Origin: Bifidobacterium ramosum
Lineage (GTDB): Bacteria; Actinomycetota; Actinomycetes; Actinomycetales; Bifidobacteriaceae
Length of the DNA stretch: 43,524 nucleotides
Reading direction: 5' to 3'
Assembly: GCF_009299505.1 (NCBI RefSeq)
Contig: NZ_WBSM01000015.1
Coordinates: 1-43,524, forward strand
Shown: positions 1 to 8,543 of the stretch, in pieces
Position numbering within the stretch: the stretch's first letter is position 1
Layout: each line of letters starts with the position of its first letter
Notes under the pieces: generated by a model
What the model saw: the letters and a program-made list of their open reading frames with translations, nothing else
The model's database searches: none
What the model was told of the DNA's origin: nothing
Made by a program: the position numbers and the translations under genes

Positions 1-108
1 GCTCCGGCCAAGAAACAAACCGACAGTTGAATGACACCGACATGACGCATGTGTCAACCATGCCCCAGGACATACCGTCAACCATGCCCCGACACATGCG
101 TCATTTAG
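1..108. repeat. Inverted repeat enclosing a direct repeat at the left edge
   Basis: A 14-bp perfect inverted repeat (ATGACGCATGTGTC at 42-55, its complement at 91-104) encloses two direct copies of GTCAACCATGCCCC (53-66 and 77-90). An in-frame stop (TAG, 106-108) lies just after it, and homology to an ABC permease begins immediately downstream. This could be the end of an inserted or rearranged segment, or an operator-like site. Nothing upstream is visible, so the origin is unresolved. Confidence 0.6.
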
Positions 109-630
109 GCCCCGAGACATTACATTTCCCCATTGAAGACAGGTATCGCTAATTCCGTTTTAACGATATTTGGATTAAAGCCGCTCGCGTGGTTGGCGGA
201 TGACAATCTGGCCCGTTGGTGCGTTATCATCGTGGCGGTCTGGGCTCAGGTCGGTTGGCATGCGACGCTGTATTTGGCATATATGCAGGCAATTCCGGCC
301 GATCTCTATGAACAGGCTTTGGTGGACGGTGCGAATAGTCGTCAGCGTTTCATCCACATCACGCTACCGCAACTGACTCCGGCGATGACGGTTTCCATCT
401 TCCTGCTCATGAATGGTGGATTAAAGGTATACGATCTTCCGTACACGCTAACCCAAGGTGGGCCGGGATACGCCACCAACACGATTACGCAATCCATTAT
501 CCTGCGAGGTATTGGCCAGTCCGAGTATGGTGTCGGGTCTGCATTGTCCGTATTGTTCACCGTTGCAACATTGATCATTTTGGTGCTGCAAATGAACATT
601 TCTCAGCAAGTCGATAGGAGGTTCTCATGA
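109..630 (+). pseudogene. 5'-truncated ABC sugar permease (MalF/UgpA-like)
   Basis: The readable frame encodes the C-terminal half of a binding-protein-dependent transport permease. It contains the EAA loop (YEQALVDGA...LPQL) that docks on the ATPase and several membrane segments, and ends at the ATGA overlap with the next permease. Family members are usually about 290-300 residues. Here only about 165-170 remain, so the first membrane segments and natural start are missing. The first possible start is a TTG at 133; there is no ATG and no convincing ribosome site. Homology-like sequence runs back to about 112 and is cut by a stop at 106-108, right where a repeat structure ends. I infer a remnant created by rearrangement. 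The alternative, an internal start making a short subunit, is less likely because the core fold is incomplete. Confidence 0.7.
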
Positions 631-1454
631 ATCGGGATTCACTGGCTAGAAAAGCGGTTCGGTCTATCTTGGTGCTGGCTCTGGCGTGCGTCTGCGCAGT
701 GCCGTTATATTACGTGTTGGTTAGCGCATTCAAAGACAAGGTCGAGATGATGCGTAATCCTTTAGGACTGCCGTCTCATCTCAATCTCGACAATTTCATT
801 CAGGCGTTTCAAAGTGACACTTTGGGAACGGCTTTTCTTAACACAATAATCGTTACGGTATTTGGGGTCATTATCCAAGTACTGATTGGGTCACTTGCTG
901 CATATGGCATGACTCTTCACAAGAATGTGTTTACGGTCGTCATGGGTTTGGTGCTGGTCGTCGCGTTTGCCGTGCCGGCTCAGGCGGTGATGTTGCCGCA
1001 GTACCGAATGGAAGCGTCGCTGGGTCTTGTCGATACGTTGCTGGGCGTCATCGTGCTCTATGCCGGGGGATGCGTCTTCTGTTATTTCCTGATTATCGGA
1101 TATATGACCAAGTTGCCTCGCGAATTGTTGGAAGCTGCTCGTATCGATGGAGCTGGTGCGTTCCGCACGTACTGGAGTGTGGTTCTACCTCTTACCCGAC
1201 CCATTCTCGCCACTGTTGTGATTTTTCAGGCTCTGGGATCGTGGAATGACTTCCTAACTCCGAGCGTGTACTTGTCGACTCCGGACAAACGAACTCTGGT
1301 ACTGGAGATCTATGCGGCGGCCTCGACTTACTCCACTAACTGGCCGCTGTTCATGGCCACGACGGTAATTGCTTTGACTCCAGCAGTTATCTTCTTCGTC
1401 TGCTGCCAGAAGTACATTGCGGCAGGTCTGGTTGCTGGAGCAGTGAAAGGATGA
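627..1454 (+). CDS. ABC carbohydrate transporter permease, MalG family
   Basis: This 275-residue protein is the inner-membrane permease partner of a carbohydrate ABC importer. It has about six hydrophobic segments, starting with one at residues 10-32, and a C-terminal EAA motif (ELLEAARIDGA followed by VLPLTRP) for contact with the ATPase. Length and layout match MalG/UgpE proteins. The ATG overlaps the stop of the preceding permease by four bases and is preceded by TAGGAGG at 615-621, so translation is coupled. Because the preceding permease is truncated and no binding protein or ATPase is visible here, its function depends on genes to the left of the window. A hairpin terminator follows. 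Substrate cannot be read from the sequence. Confidence 0.85.
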   Translation: MNRDSLARKAVRSILVLALACVCAVPLYYVLVSAFKDKVEMMRNPLGLPSHLNLDNFIQAFQSDTLGTAFLNTIIVTVFGVIIQVLIGSLAAYGMTLHKNVFTVVMGLVLVVAFAVPAQAVMLPQYRMEASLGLVDTLLGVIVLYAGGCVFCYFLIIGYMTKLPRELLEAARIDGAGAFRTYWSVVLPLTRPILATVVIFQALGSWNDFLTPSVYLSTPDKRTLVLEIYAAASTYSTNWPLFMATTVIALTPAVIFFVCCQKYIAAGLVAGAVKG

Positions 1455-1488
1455 CATGTCGCGGATGGGCCATTCATTGCGAAGTGCT

Positions 1489-1504
1489 TGTTTCACGTGG
1501 AACA
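1489..1504. other. parS: parS centromere-like site (ParB binding)
   Basis: The 16-mer TGTTTCACGTGGAACA reads TGTTCCACGTGAAACA on the opposite strand, which matches the well-known bacterial parS consensus TGTTNCACGTGAAACA at every position. It sits in the non-coding spacer between convergent genes. ParB binds such sites near the replication origin and loads condensin for chromosome segregation. I saw no second copy in the window. parA and parB are not in the window. Confidence 0.8.
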
Positions 1505-1542
1505 GTGCAACTGGGCGTATGACTGATCCGAACTTCTGAAGG

Positions 1543-1576
1543 CTATTGGAGCCTGACTGCCGCCAGGCTCCAATAG
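1543..1576. terminator. Bidirectional hairpin terminator
   Basis: A 13-bp perfect stem (CTATTGGAGCCTG with its complement) encloses an 8-nt loop between the ends of two convergent genes. T-rich sequence is poor, so it is either a weak intrinsic terminator or a stabilising 3' hairpin for both transcripts. Confidence 0.7.
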
Positions 1577-1599
1577 GATGTCGTTTGTGCTGCTGATCG

Positions 1600-2793
1600 T
1601 CAGGCGATGCCTTTTATGGTTGCCAATTTGCGCAAGCTTGTGTCCATGCGTCGCAATGCCTCGTCATATAGCGCTTCGCTTGGCACGGCACCGTACATCA
1701 CTCGCAGAAAACCTTCGCCAAGCGGGGTGAACCATGTGCCAAGGCCTACGCCCACTTGTGCGTCTTTAATCAGCCAATCACGTACTTCCTCGCTGGTGCC
1801 CAATCGACTGACGTTCATCCAAAAGTAGAAACCGCCTTCCGGCAACGGACATGATATGCCGGGAATGTCATCCAGTATGCGTTGCCCACGTTCTCGACGT
1901 GACCTCATGAGTTCCACCCAGTCGTTAGCATATTGCGGATCATTGAATGCGGCGGCGGCGCCGATTTGGGCGAAGGTGTTGGTTGGGCCGTGCATGTTGA
2001 AAATGGCGGGCTTGAGAATGGGAAACAGTTCTTTTGGCACCACCATGTACGCCACGCGATACCCTGTGAGGCCCATGTCCTTGGAGGTGCCGAACACGCT
2101 GATGGTGCGTTCGCGCATGCCGTCAAGCGTGGCGAACGTTACGTATTCTTTGTCGTATACCTGTCGCTCGAAATCCTGATCAACGACGGCGATGAGATTG
2201 TGCCGCTCGAGGATATCGGCCAGGCCGAGTAACTCTTCGCGATCGTAGACCGTTCCTGTCGGATTGTTGGGATTGGTCAGCACGATGCATCGAGTATGTT
2301 CAGTGATGCGTGATTCGATGGCATCGAGATCCAGATGAAAACCGGTTTCTTCGCGTACGGGAACAGGTACGTTGATGGCTCCGATCTGCAGGACGTCGTT
2401 GATGTTCTCGGAGAATCCCGGCTCGATGTTCAGCACCTCATCCCCCTGATTTGGCGTAACGCAGATGCGTATGCCGAGGTACAGTCCCATGGCGGAACTG
2501 GGAACTACCAGCAGTTCGGTTTCGGGGTCAACGTCGAGTCCGTTGAACGTCTTGAGCTTATGAACCAACGCCTCACGCAGTTCCGGTTCGGCATATCCAT
2601 TGGCGAGGGAATAATGTGTCCGTCCTTCGTCCAGAGCATGCTTCGTGGCGTCGATGACGTGTGAAGGGAGGCATGGTTCCGGGAAAAAGAGATCGGCTCC
2701 GGTAAGGAGAATCTTCCGCTCCGGATCCATGGAGTCATAGGGTGTGAAGTCGGGGGAGACGATATGTCGCCATGACGGGTCGATGTTGAGCAT
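1600..2793 (-). CDS. PLP-dependent class I/II aminotransferase
   Basis: This 397-residue fold-type I aminotransferase transfers amino groups between amino acids and 2-oxo acids in the cytosol. The pyridoxal-phosphate lysine is in GTSKDMGLTGYR (K238). The cofactor-contacting NPNNPTG motif is at 174-180, VVDQDF near 203-208 supplies the pyridine-nitrogen aspartate, and GFLRVMYG near the C terminus supplies the carboxylate-binding arginine. The ATG at 2793 follows AAGGAAACACC. It lies downstream of, and in the same orientation as, the peptide-binding lipoprotein gene, separated by a strong hairpin. With the divergent peptidases it suggests catabolism of peptide-derived amino acids. It resembles the broad aspartate/aromatic/MalY-PatB-like set; the exact substrate is not determinable. 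Confidence 0.85.
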   Translation of the reverse strand: MLNIDPSWRHIVSPDFTPYDSMDPERKILLTGADLFFPEPCLPSHVIDATKHALDEGRTHYSLANGYAEPELREALVHKLKTFNGLDVDPETELLVVPSSAMGLYLGIRICVTPNQGDEVLNIEPGFSENINDVLQIGAINVPVPVREETGFHLDLDAIESRITEHTRCIVLTNPNNPTGTVYDREELLGLADILERHNLIAVVDQDFERQVYDKEYVTFATLDGMRERTISVFGTSKDMGLTGYRVAYMVVPKELFPILKPAIFNMHGPTNTFAQIGAAAAFNDPQYANDWVELMRSRRERGQRILDDIPGISCPLPEGGFYFWMNVSRLGTSEEVRDWLIKDAQVGVGLGTWFTPLGEGFLRVMYGAVPSEALYDEALRRMDTSLRKLATIKGIA

Positions 2794-2845
2794 GGTGTTT
2801 CCTTGAATGGCAATACGGTGGACGGTGAATGTTGGATATCAACAG

Positions 2846-2877
2846 ACTGCCGTCATGGTCATATCCATGACGGCAGT
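2846..2877 (-). terminator. Intrinsic-type hairpin after the binding-protein gene
   Basis: A 13-bp perfect GC-rich stem (ACTGCCGTCATGG and its complement) with a 6-nt loop lies 42 bp downstream of the oppA-like stop. It probably ends or attenuates that transcript before the aminotransferase gene, so the two need not be fully co-expressed. Confidence 0.75.
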
Positions 2878-2918
2878 GGAAGAGGATTTCGCCTTGCGGA
2901 AGAAAGGTTGTCTATCGA

Positions 2919-4553
2919 CTACTTCTGCTTGGTGATCTGATAGTACATTGGCACGGAATCCCAGCCGAAGGTGACGTTGCTGACCTTCGAGGCCCAGACG
3001 CCGTCGACGTTCTGATACCACAGCGGCACTGCCGGCAGGTCCTCAAGCAGGATTTCTTCTGCCTGCTGGAACTTCTTGATAGCATCATCGGAAGAGGTGG
3101 ATGCAGCTCCCTCGTCGATCAGTGCATCGAACTTCGGGTTGCTGTATCCCTCAAGGTCGCTGCTGGCGCCGGTGCGGTAGTTTTCATTGAGGAAGTTGAA
3201 CAGCGACGGCCAATCCGCCTGCCAGCCGGCTCGAATGGCGCCCTTCAGCTTGCTGTCGAGGCGATCTTCGAGTGATGCGGAGAAGGTTGGATAGGGGTCG
3301 CCCTGCGCCTTGATACCCAATGTGTTCTTGATGGAATTGCACACCGCATCGACCCATGTCTTGTGTCCGCCATCTGAGTTGTAGGCAATGTAGAACGTCT
3401 CATCCCCGTAGTCGGAGATCTCGTTGGCCTGCTTCCATAGTTCCTGCGCCTTCTCCTTGTTGTAGGTCAGCACTTCACTACCTTTGAGAGATTTGGTGTA
3501 TCCGTCGACGGCCGGTGAGGAGAAGTCCGTGGCTGCAGTACGGGTATTGTTAAATATCTTCTTGACGATGGTGTCGCGGTTGATCGCATAGGAAATGGCC
3601 TTACGGCGTAACGCTCCTTCTTCGCCGCTCCAGTGCTTGAGATAGTAGGGGATGCTGATCGACTGGAAAATAGCGGCTGGCTGGTTGACGCTATGATCGG
3701 GGAAATCCTTGGCGACGCTGGTGATAGCCGAGTCCGGGATGGTGTCGAGCACGTCAAGGTTGTCGGATTGCACGTCGGCGTAAGCGGAGTTCAAAGAAGT
3801 GTACAGCGTGAAGGTGATGCCGCCGTTCTTGGGCTTGCGTACACCCTTGTAATCGGGGTTGGCGACCAATTCGATCTTGGAATCATGCTGCCATGCATTG
3901 TCTCCGGCCATCTTGTATGGACCGTTGCCGATCGGATGTTCTCCGAATGATTTCATGTCTTTGAAAGCGACGGAGGGAACCGGGGCGAATGCCACATATC
4001 CTAGGCGCATCAGGAAGTCGGATTCCGGCTTGTTCAGTGTGACGGTGAAAGTAAGATCATCCTTCTTCTCTAAACCGGTAAGGTCGGAGTCTGTGGAGTC
4101 GGAATAGCCTTTGATATTGCTGAAGTAGGAAGCCGCTTGCAGGCCGTTGCTGAGTTTTGCCGTATAGTTCCATGCGTTGATAAACGAATCGGACGTCATC
4201 TTCTCGCCGTTGGTGAAAGTCCAGCCGTCCTTGAGCGTGATGGTCCATACGGTACTGTCATCGTTGGGAGTGATCGATTTTGCCGCATCGAGTACGGGCT
4301 TGCCGTCCTTGTCGTAGGTGACCAAGCCGGCGAACAGTTGGGTGGCGACCTTCGCGCCGCCGGATTCCACCGATTGCATTGGCGTCAGGGGATTCAGTGG
4401 TTCGGAACCGTTGGTCGTGATGACCGCGGTCTTGTCATATGACTCCGATGACGTGGTCTTGGTGTTGCTGGACGATGCCCCGCATCCGGACATTGCCAGA
4501 GTGAGTGCGGCGATCAGGGCCGTTGCCTTCGCCGCCTTGCTGATCCTGTTCAT
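2919..4553 (-). CDS. Peptide ABC transporter substrate-binding lipoprotein (SBP family 5)
   Basis: This is an extracellular lipid-anchored solute-binding protein of 544 residues. The N terminus is a lipoprotein signal: basic start, hydrophobic stretch at 8-20, lipobox with cysteine at residue 24 (AMSGC), then a Ser/Thr-rich tether. The mature part has the family pattern of oligopeptide/nickel binding proteins (ANPDYKG, a DVLDTIPD strand, C-terminal LPAVPLWYQN). The ATG at 4553 is chosen because AAGGAAGGGAC precedes it and the signal peptide starts there; an upstream ATG at 4592 would add residues in front of the signal. No permease or ATPase is adjacent, so it must work with subunits encoded elsewhere. 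The neighbouring peptidases and aminotransferase fit peptide uptake. Confidence 0.88.
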   Translation of the reverse strand: MNRISKAAKATALIAALTLAMSGCGASSSNTKTTSSESYDKTAVITTNGSEPLNPLTPMQSVESGGAKVATQLFAGLVTYDKDGKPVLDAAKSITPNDDSTVWTITLKDGWTFTNGEKMTSDSFINAWNYTAKLSNGLQAASYFSNIKGYSDSTDSDLTGLEKKDDLTFTVTLNKPESDFLMRLGYVAFAPVPSVAFKDMKSFGEHPIGNGPYKMAGDNAWQHDSKIELVANPDYKGVRKPKNGGITFTLYTSLNSAYADVQSDNLDVLDTIPDSAITSVAKDFPDHSVNQPAAIFQSISIPYYLKHWSGEEGALRRKAISYAINRDTIVKKIFNNTRTAATDFSSPAVDGYTKSLKGSEVLTYNKEKAQELWKQANEISDYGDETFYIAYNSDGGHKTWVDAVCNSIKNTLGIKAQGDPYPTFSASLEDRLDSKLKGAIRAGWQADWPSLFNFLNENYRTGASSDLEGYSNPKFDALIDEGAASTSSDDAIKKFQQAEEILLEDLPAVPLWYQNVDGVWASKVSNVTFGWDSVPMYYQITKQK

Positions 4554-4752
4554 GTCCCTTCCTTTCTCTGATTGCGGACATGTGATAACCATATTCGAAA
4601 AATGCTATTCATTTGTTAACTAATATTGAAATTATGTTACGCATATGAAATATCATTATGATGATCGTGTCATGTTTGTAAGGAATAATGGAGATATGGC
4701 TTGCAAGGTGGAATGCGAACCACGGACACGGACCTTCCGAAAGGAGCATCGT
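4554..4752. promoter_or_regulatory. Divergent AT-rich promoter region of the peptide-utilisation block
   Basis: This 199-bp spacer between the leftward binding-protein gene and the rightward M24 peptidase is markedly AT-rich around 4600-4680. Candidate rightward -10 hexamers are TATCAT (4651-4656) and TATGAT (4657-4662), with TTGAAA at 4626-4631 as a poorly spaced -35. The overlapping ATGAAATATCATTATGATGAT region is the natural place for the nearby Lrp/AsnC protein to act. That regulatory link is inference. Confidence 0.4.
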
Positions 4753-5919
4753 ATGGCAAAGGCGTTCATCATATACGCAAGCACGGCGTCGGCGGATATG
4801 CACCATCTCATCGCACATGACGTGCATGATCCGTTCATGTATATTCATACCGATGGAGGCGCGAATTATGTAGCGTGCAGCACGTTGGAAAGCGCGCGCA
4901 TGCGCGATGTGCCCGGCGTGACCGTTATGCCATTGGAAAGCCTTGGCTTTGACGATTTCAAAGCGAAAGAGCCCGATGAAACCACCGCCGAACTTGATTG
5001 CTATGCTGAGGCTCTGCGACAAACAGGAGTGACTTCCGCTCTGATTCCTCCGACCTTCCCCACGCAAGCTGCCGATTTCCTACGGGCAAGAGGGGTCACT
5101 CTGACCGTGGATGAGGCGTTCTTCTCCGATGCCCGACGCTGCAAGACGCAATCCGAGTTGGAAAGCATCATGCGGGCTCAGCGAGCGGCAGAGGAGGCGA
5201 CCGCCTACGTGTCTGATGCACTGTACCGCTCGGATGTTGCTGAGGACGGCGGACTGATTCTCGATGACAAGCCGCTGACCTGCGAGCATTTGCAGTATCT
5301 CGTTCGTCTGGCATATCTGAAGCATGGTTGCGACGACGGCGGCACTATTGTCGCACACGGTCCGCAAACATGCATCGGCCATTGCGCCGGCTTCGGACAA
5401 GTGTATGTCGGCGAGCCTGTCACCGTGGATATCGATCCGCGCGACCTTGCTCGCGGCTGCACCACCGATATGACGCGCACCTTCGTCAAGGGTGAAGTCA
5501 ATGACGAACTGAAGTTCTACTATCGCCTGGTCAAAGAATCATATGACCGCACTCTCGCGGCGATCCGGCCGGGCATTGCCACGGCGGAGCTGCATCGTAT
5601 TTCCTGCCAGCCGATGATTGAAGCGGGGCAGCCCACTCAGCTGACCAAAAAGCCCGGCGAATCATTGGTCGAAGGATACTTCCACTCGCTGGGCCACGGC
5701 GTCGGGCTGGAGGTGCACGAACCGCCATCGCTGAACCAGACCCCCGGCGAATTGGTTGAAGGTGATGTCATCGCCATTGAGCCGGGGTGTTATCGCCAAG
5801 GCTTCGGCGGTGTGCGACTGGAAAGTCTGGTGTTGGTGACGAAGGATGGCGGCAAACTGCTTGCTGATTATCCGTATGAGCTTACGCCTCAGCCGCTTGA
5901 CGCCAAATACCAAGACTGA
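4753..5919 (+). CDS. M24 family metallopeptidase (Xaa-Pro peptidase type)
   Basis: The protein has 388 residues in a creatinase/aminopeptidase P arrangement: N-terminal domain to about 125, then a pita-bread catalytic domain. The dinuclear metal ligands can be read as D228 and D239 (VDIDPRD...CTTDMTRTF), H315 (LGHGVG), E343 (AIEPG) and E357 (GVRLES). It is expected to cleave Xaa-Pro bonds in imported peptides in the cytosol. The ATG at 4753 has AAAGGAG nearby upstream; a longer frame from 4645 would begin in the promoter region. It is followed after 49 bp by an M20 peptidase and then a regulator, forming a probable three-gene operon. Specificity as prolidase or aminopeptidase P is not settled by sequence. 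Confidence 0.88.
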   Translation: MAKAFIIYASTASADMHHLIAHDVHDPFMYIHTDGGANYVACSTLESARMRDVPGVTVMPLESLGFDDFKAKEPDETTAELDCYAEALRQTGVTSALIPPTFPTQAADFLRARGVTLTVDEAFFSDARRCKTQSELESIMRAQRAAEEATAYVSDALYRSDVAEDGGLILDDKPLTCEHLQYLVRLAYLKHGCDDGGTIVAHGPQTCIGHCAGFGQVYVGEPVTVDIDPRDLARGCTTDMTRTFVKGEVNDELKFYYRLVKESYDRTLAAIRPGIATAELHRISCQPMIEAGQPTQLTKKPGESLVEGYFHSLGHGVGLEVHEPPSLNQTPGELVEGDVIAIEPGCYRQGFGGVRLESLVLVTKDGGKLLADYPYELTPQPLDAKYQD

Positions 5920-5968
5920 GCAGATGTGGAAGGTCCATCGAAAGGACCATTACAGAAAGGCGGATCTC

Positions 5969-7327
5969 ATGACGATGGATCCACGCATTCTCGAGCAACG
6001 TGACAGCATCGTGGATCGATGGCGAACGATTTGCCGGTTCGCATCCACCGCGGATAACCTGCCGGAAATCCACCGCGCTGCGCGATGGCTGGAATCCCAG
6101 CTGCAGCCGCTCTTCAGTGAGGTTGGAACAATTCCGGTCGAAGGATACGGTCCGGTGGTATACGGCATTGAACGTGGCCGATCAGCGAAAACGCTCATGC
6201 TGTACAACCATTACGATGTGCAGCATGCTGGCGACGAGAAGCAGTGGATTCATCCGCCATACGAAGCGCAGATACATGACGGTGTCCTGTATGCCCGCGG
6301 CGCTTGCGATGATAAGGCCGATGTGGCAGGTCGCCTCGACTCCTTTCGATTGTGGAAACAGGAACATGGAGGAGTGCTTCCCTATACGGTGATCTATTTC
6401 GCCGACCCATGCGAGGAGATCGGCTCACCGGGATTGGAGAACGTACTGCGCGACCATGCTGAACTATTCCGATCTGACGCATGTCTCTGGGAAAGCTATT
6501 TGCGGGAAGAAGATGGCAGTCCGTCCATCGGATTCGGATGCCGTGGCTCGTTGAGCGTGCGCATTAGCGTGCGAGCGCTCAAGGATGGTATCCATCCGTC
6601 GTATGGCACGGTTGTGCGTTCGGCTCCTTTGGAGGTCATGAAGATCGTTGCCGGTCTGACGACGGATGATGGATTAGTCGCCGTGAAAGGCATGCGTGAT
6701 CTTGCGATCAAGGCATCGCCTGAAGCCTTGCGGCGGGTTCGGCGCATCGGTGTGCCCAGTGAATCACTGCGTCTGAATGAATCCACCGATCCGAATCCGC
6801 AAGCTGATATGGATGAGCTGCGTCGTCGATTCATTTTTGAACCGGGAATGAGTTTGGCCGCGTACGATTTGGATTCCAGTAGTGTACGAAGCATTCCTCC
6901 GGAATGCTCGGCGCGAGTGCGGTTCAGTTTGGTGCCCGGCATGGATCCGAAACAGTGTCTTGCGCTGATTCGAGCACATGTGGCGCAGCGAAATCCCGAT
7001 GCTGTCGTGGAAATGATCGATAGCATCGAACCGGCATATTCATCCCCCGATTCCTGTTTCGGTCAGTCAATCACAGAGGCCGCGCAATCCGCGTACGGTA
7101 AACCTCCGGTCATATACGACATCATGACTGGAGCCGGACCGGGCGCGATGTTCCTTAAATATCTGGGGGCTCCCATCGCGTCTCCGACAGGTACGCTGCG
7201 TCCGGACGGCAATATGCATGGCTACAATGAGCACGGAGCAGTTGAAGATTTTCTGACGCATGCCAACTTTACGTTGACATTGCTTAGAGAGTTGGAATCG
7301 CACGGATTTGGTCGTGGCGATCAGTAG
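5969..7327 (+). CDS. M20 family zinc dipeptidase/carboxypeptidase-like peptidase
   Basis: This 452-residue co-catalytic zinc hydrolase belongs to the M20 (ArgE/DapE/CPG2/carnosinase) superfamily. Motifs are HYDVQ (H81, D83), GACDDK with the bridging aspartate (D114/D115), the catalytic pair E149-E150 in DPCEEIG, a dimerisation-domain segment after CRGSLSVRI, and the last histidine in GNMHGYNEH near the C terminus. It probably hydrolyses dipeptides or N-acyl amino acids. ATG at 5969 is preceded by AGAAAGG with 8-nt spacing; a second ATG lies two codons on. It follows the M24 gene by 49 bp and precedes the regulator gene by 23 bp, consistent with one peptide-degradation operon. Confidence 0.87.
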   Translation: MTMDPRILEQRDSIVDRWRTICRFASTADNLPEIHRAARWLESQLQPLFSEVGTIPVEGYGPVVYGIERGRSAKTLMLYNHYDVQHAGDEKQWIHPPYEAQIHDGVLYARGACDDKADVAGRLDSFRLWKQEHGGVLPYTVIYFADPCEEIGSPGLENVLRDHAELFRSDACLWESYLREEDGSPSIGFGCRGSLSVRISVRALKDGIHPSYGTVVRSAPLEVMKIVAGLTTDDGLVAVKGMRDLAIKASPEALRRVRRIGVPSESLRLNESTDPNPQADMDELRRRFIFEPGMSLAAYDLDSSSVRSIPPECSARVRFSLVPGMDPKQCLALIRAHVAQRNPDAVVEMIDSIEPAYSSPDSCFGQSITEAAQSAYGKPPVIYDIMTGAGPGAMFLKYLGAPIASPTGTLRPDGNMHGYNEHGAVEDFLTHANFTLTLLRELESHGFGRGDQ

Positions 7328-7350
7328 TGTAGACACCAGATAGGGGCGGT

Positions 7351-7905
7351 ATGACAGAGCAGACGAACGGAGATGGTGAGTCTTCAGCATTGGATATTCA
7401 TGGTCTGTTGGAAGTGGATTATCCTCCGGCGACATTAGACGATACCGATCGTCGTCTGCTCATGCTGATGAATGAGGATTCATCGCGATCACAACGCTCT
7501 CTTGCCGGAGAACTCGGTATCTCTGCTCCCACTGTCGCTGAACGTATACAGCGACTGCAACGACTGCATGTCATCGAGCGGAAAGGGATCATCGCCAATC
7601 ATTCTGCACTGGGTTATCCCATTCTTGTCGTCATGCCGATGAGCATCGAGCAGGATGCCAACCCTGCGCGTATCGTTACCGCCCTACGCGAGATCCCGCT
7701 GTTGACGGAGTTGCTGCTGCTGACCGGCAGTTACGACATGATGGCGCGGTTTATGGTGCGTGACCATAAACAGCTGCAATGGCTGTTGCTTGAGCGTGTA
7801 TGGTCGATCCCGGGATTGCGACACGTTGAGACGATGATCAGTCTGGGATCGTTGTGCAGTCGTGACCAACTTGATGTTGCGCTTGGTGATGGAGTCGATA
7901 ACTAA
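7351..7905 (+). CDS. Lrp/AsnC family transcriptional regulator
   Basis: A 184-residue feast/famine regulator. Residues 28-90 form the AsnC-type helix-turn-helix (LDDTDRRLLMLM...LAGELGISAPTVAERIQRL). The C-terminal half (ILVVMPMSIEQD...LLLLTGSYDMMARF) is the RAM/ACT-like effector and oligomerisation domain. An acidic extension of about 25 residues precedes the DNA-binding domain. It is the last gene of a probable operon with two peptidases and likely senses an amino acid to control them and the divergent binding-protein gene. Start ATG has AGGGG upstream. Confidence 0.88.
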   Translation: MTEQTNGDGESSALDIHGLLEVDYPPATLDDTDRRLLMLMNEDSSRSQRSLAGELGISAPTVAERIQRLQRLHVIERKGIIANHSALGYPILVVMPMSIEQDANPARIVTALREIPLLTELLLLTGSYDMMARFMVRDHKQLQWLLLERVWSIPGLRHVETMISLGSLCSRDQLDVALGDGVDN

Positions 7906-8054
7906 GTGACTGAGCCGTTGGAAGCTTGACGATGCCGTGCGTATGCCATCGAATCCAAGGTGCTAACCGTCAAAGATATTCCGGCATCCTCAAATTCAGT
8001 TCTTTCGAGGGGTCGCAGAACATTGCCGATGTGTTTGAATGCGATGTTCAATAG

Positions 8055-8110
8055 TGATTACTCTGATCACTTTGATCACTCTGTCCATTTTGACCACTTT
8101 ATGATATCAT
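8055..8110 (+). promoter_or_regulatory. Repeat-rich promoter/operator of the toxin-antitoxin pair
   Basis: Five 9-bp tandem units related to TGATCACTY run from 8055 to 8099. The second and third are identical except for the last base, and each contains the palindrome TGATCA. They are followed by the 10-bp perfect palindrome ATGATATCAT (8101-8110), which overlaps a TATGAT -10-like hexamer (8100-8105). The array ends 22 bp before the antitoxin start. Tandem sites abutting a promoter fit autorepression by antitoxin, as is common for such modules; binding is inferred. Confidence 0.55.
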
Positions 8111-8132
8111 GTAGAGGTCGAAAGGAACCATC

Positions 8133-8531
8133 ATGAACATCGCGACAACCGCAACCACGACCAAAGGTGTAGCGCAGCTGTCCGACGGCAAGGGCAACGT
8201 GCTTGAACTGACCCCGGAGGAATACGAGCGTGCGCGTGAGGCCGTACTGAACGTCGCAGGGCAGGCTGCTGAGCACATCACCACCGGAGACGCGGCTAAG
8301 ATCCTCGGCGTATCCCGTAGGACCGTCATGCGTATCCTTGATGGTGGCCTTATTCCGTACACCCGTCTCGGAAGCAAGACCTACCGGTATATGAAGCTCG
8401 ATGACGTGCTGGAATACAAGAAACGTAGTGAACACGAGCGGAAGGCGGCCATGGACGAGATCCACGAGATCATGGACTCCGCAGACGTGTCCGACAAGGC
8501 GATCGCCGAATATCTCGCCCGGTTCAAATGA
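8133..8531 (+). CDS. Excisionase-family HTH antitoxin
   Basis: A 132-residue protein with an N-terminal segment (LTPEEYERAREAV) and a MerR/excisionase-type helix-turn-helix with wing at about residues 50-90 (TTGDAAKILGVSRRTVMRILDGGLIPYTRLGSKTYRY), followed by a charged helical tail. Such proteins pair with PIN-domain nucleases as antitoxins that neutralise the toxin and repress the operon. The start has AAAGGAACC upstream. The PIN gene begins 12 bp after its stop. Role is inferred from domain pair and context. A stand-alone phage excisionase is less likely because no integrase is nearby. Confidence 0.78.
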   Translation: MNIATTATTTKGVAQLSDGKGNVLELTPEEYERAREAVLNVAGQAAEHITTGDAAKILGVSRRTVMRILDGGLIPYTRLGSKTYRYMKLDDVLEYKKRSEHERKAAMDEIHEIMDSADVSDKAIAEYLARFK

Positions 8532-8543
8532 GCGGGGTGACGG

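Noticed and set aside
8133..8531. Phage excisionase of an integrated element
   Set aside because: No integrase, attachment sites or phage genes nearby; PIN partner indicates toxin-antitoxin.
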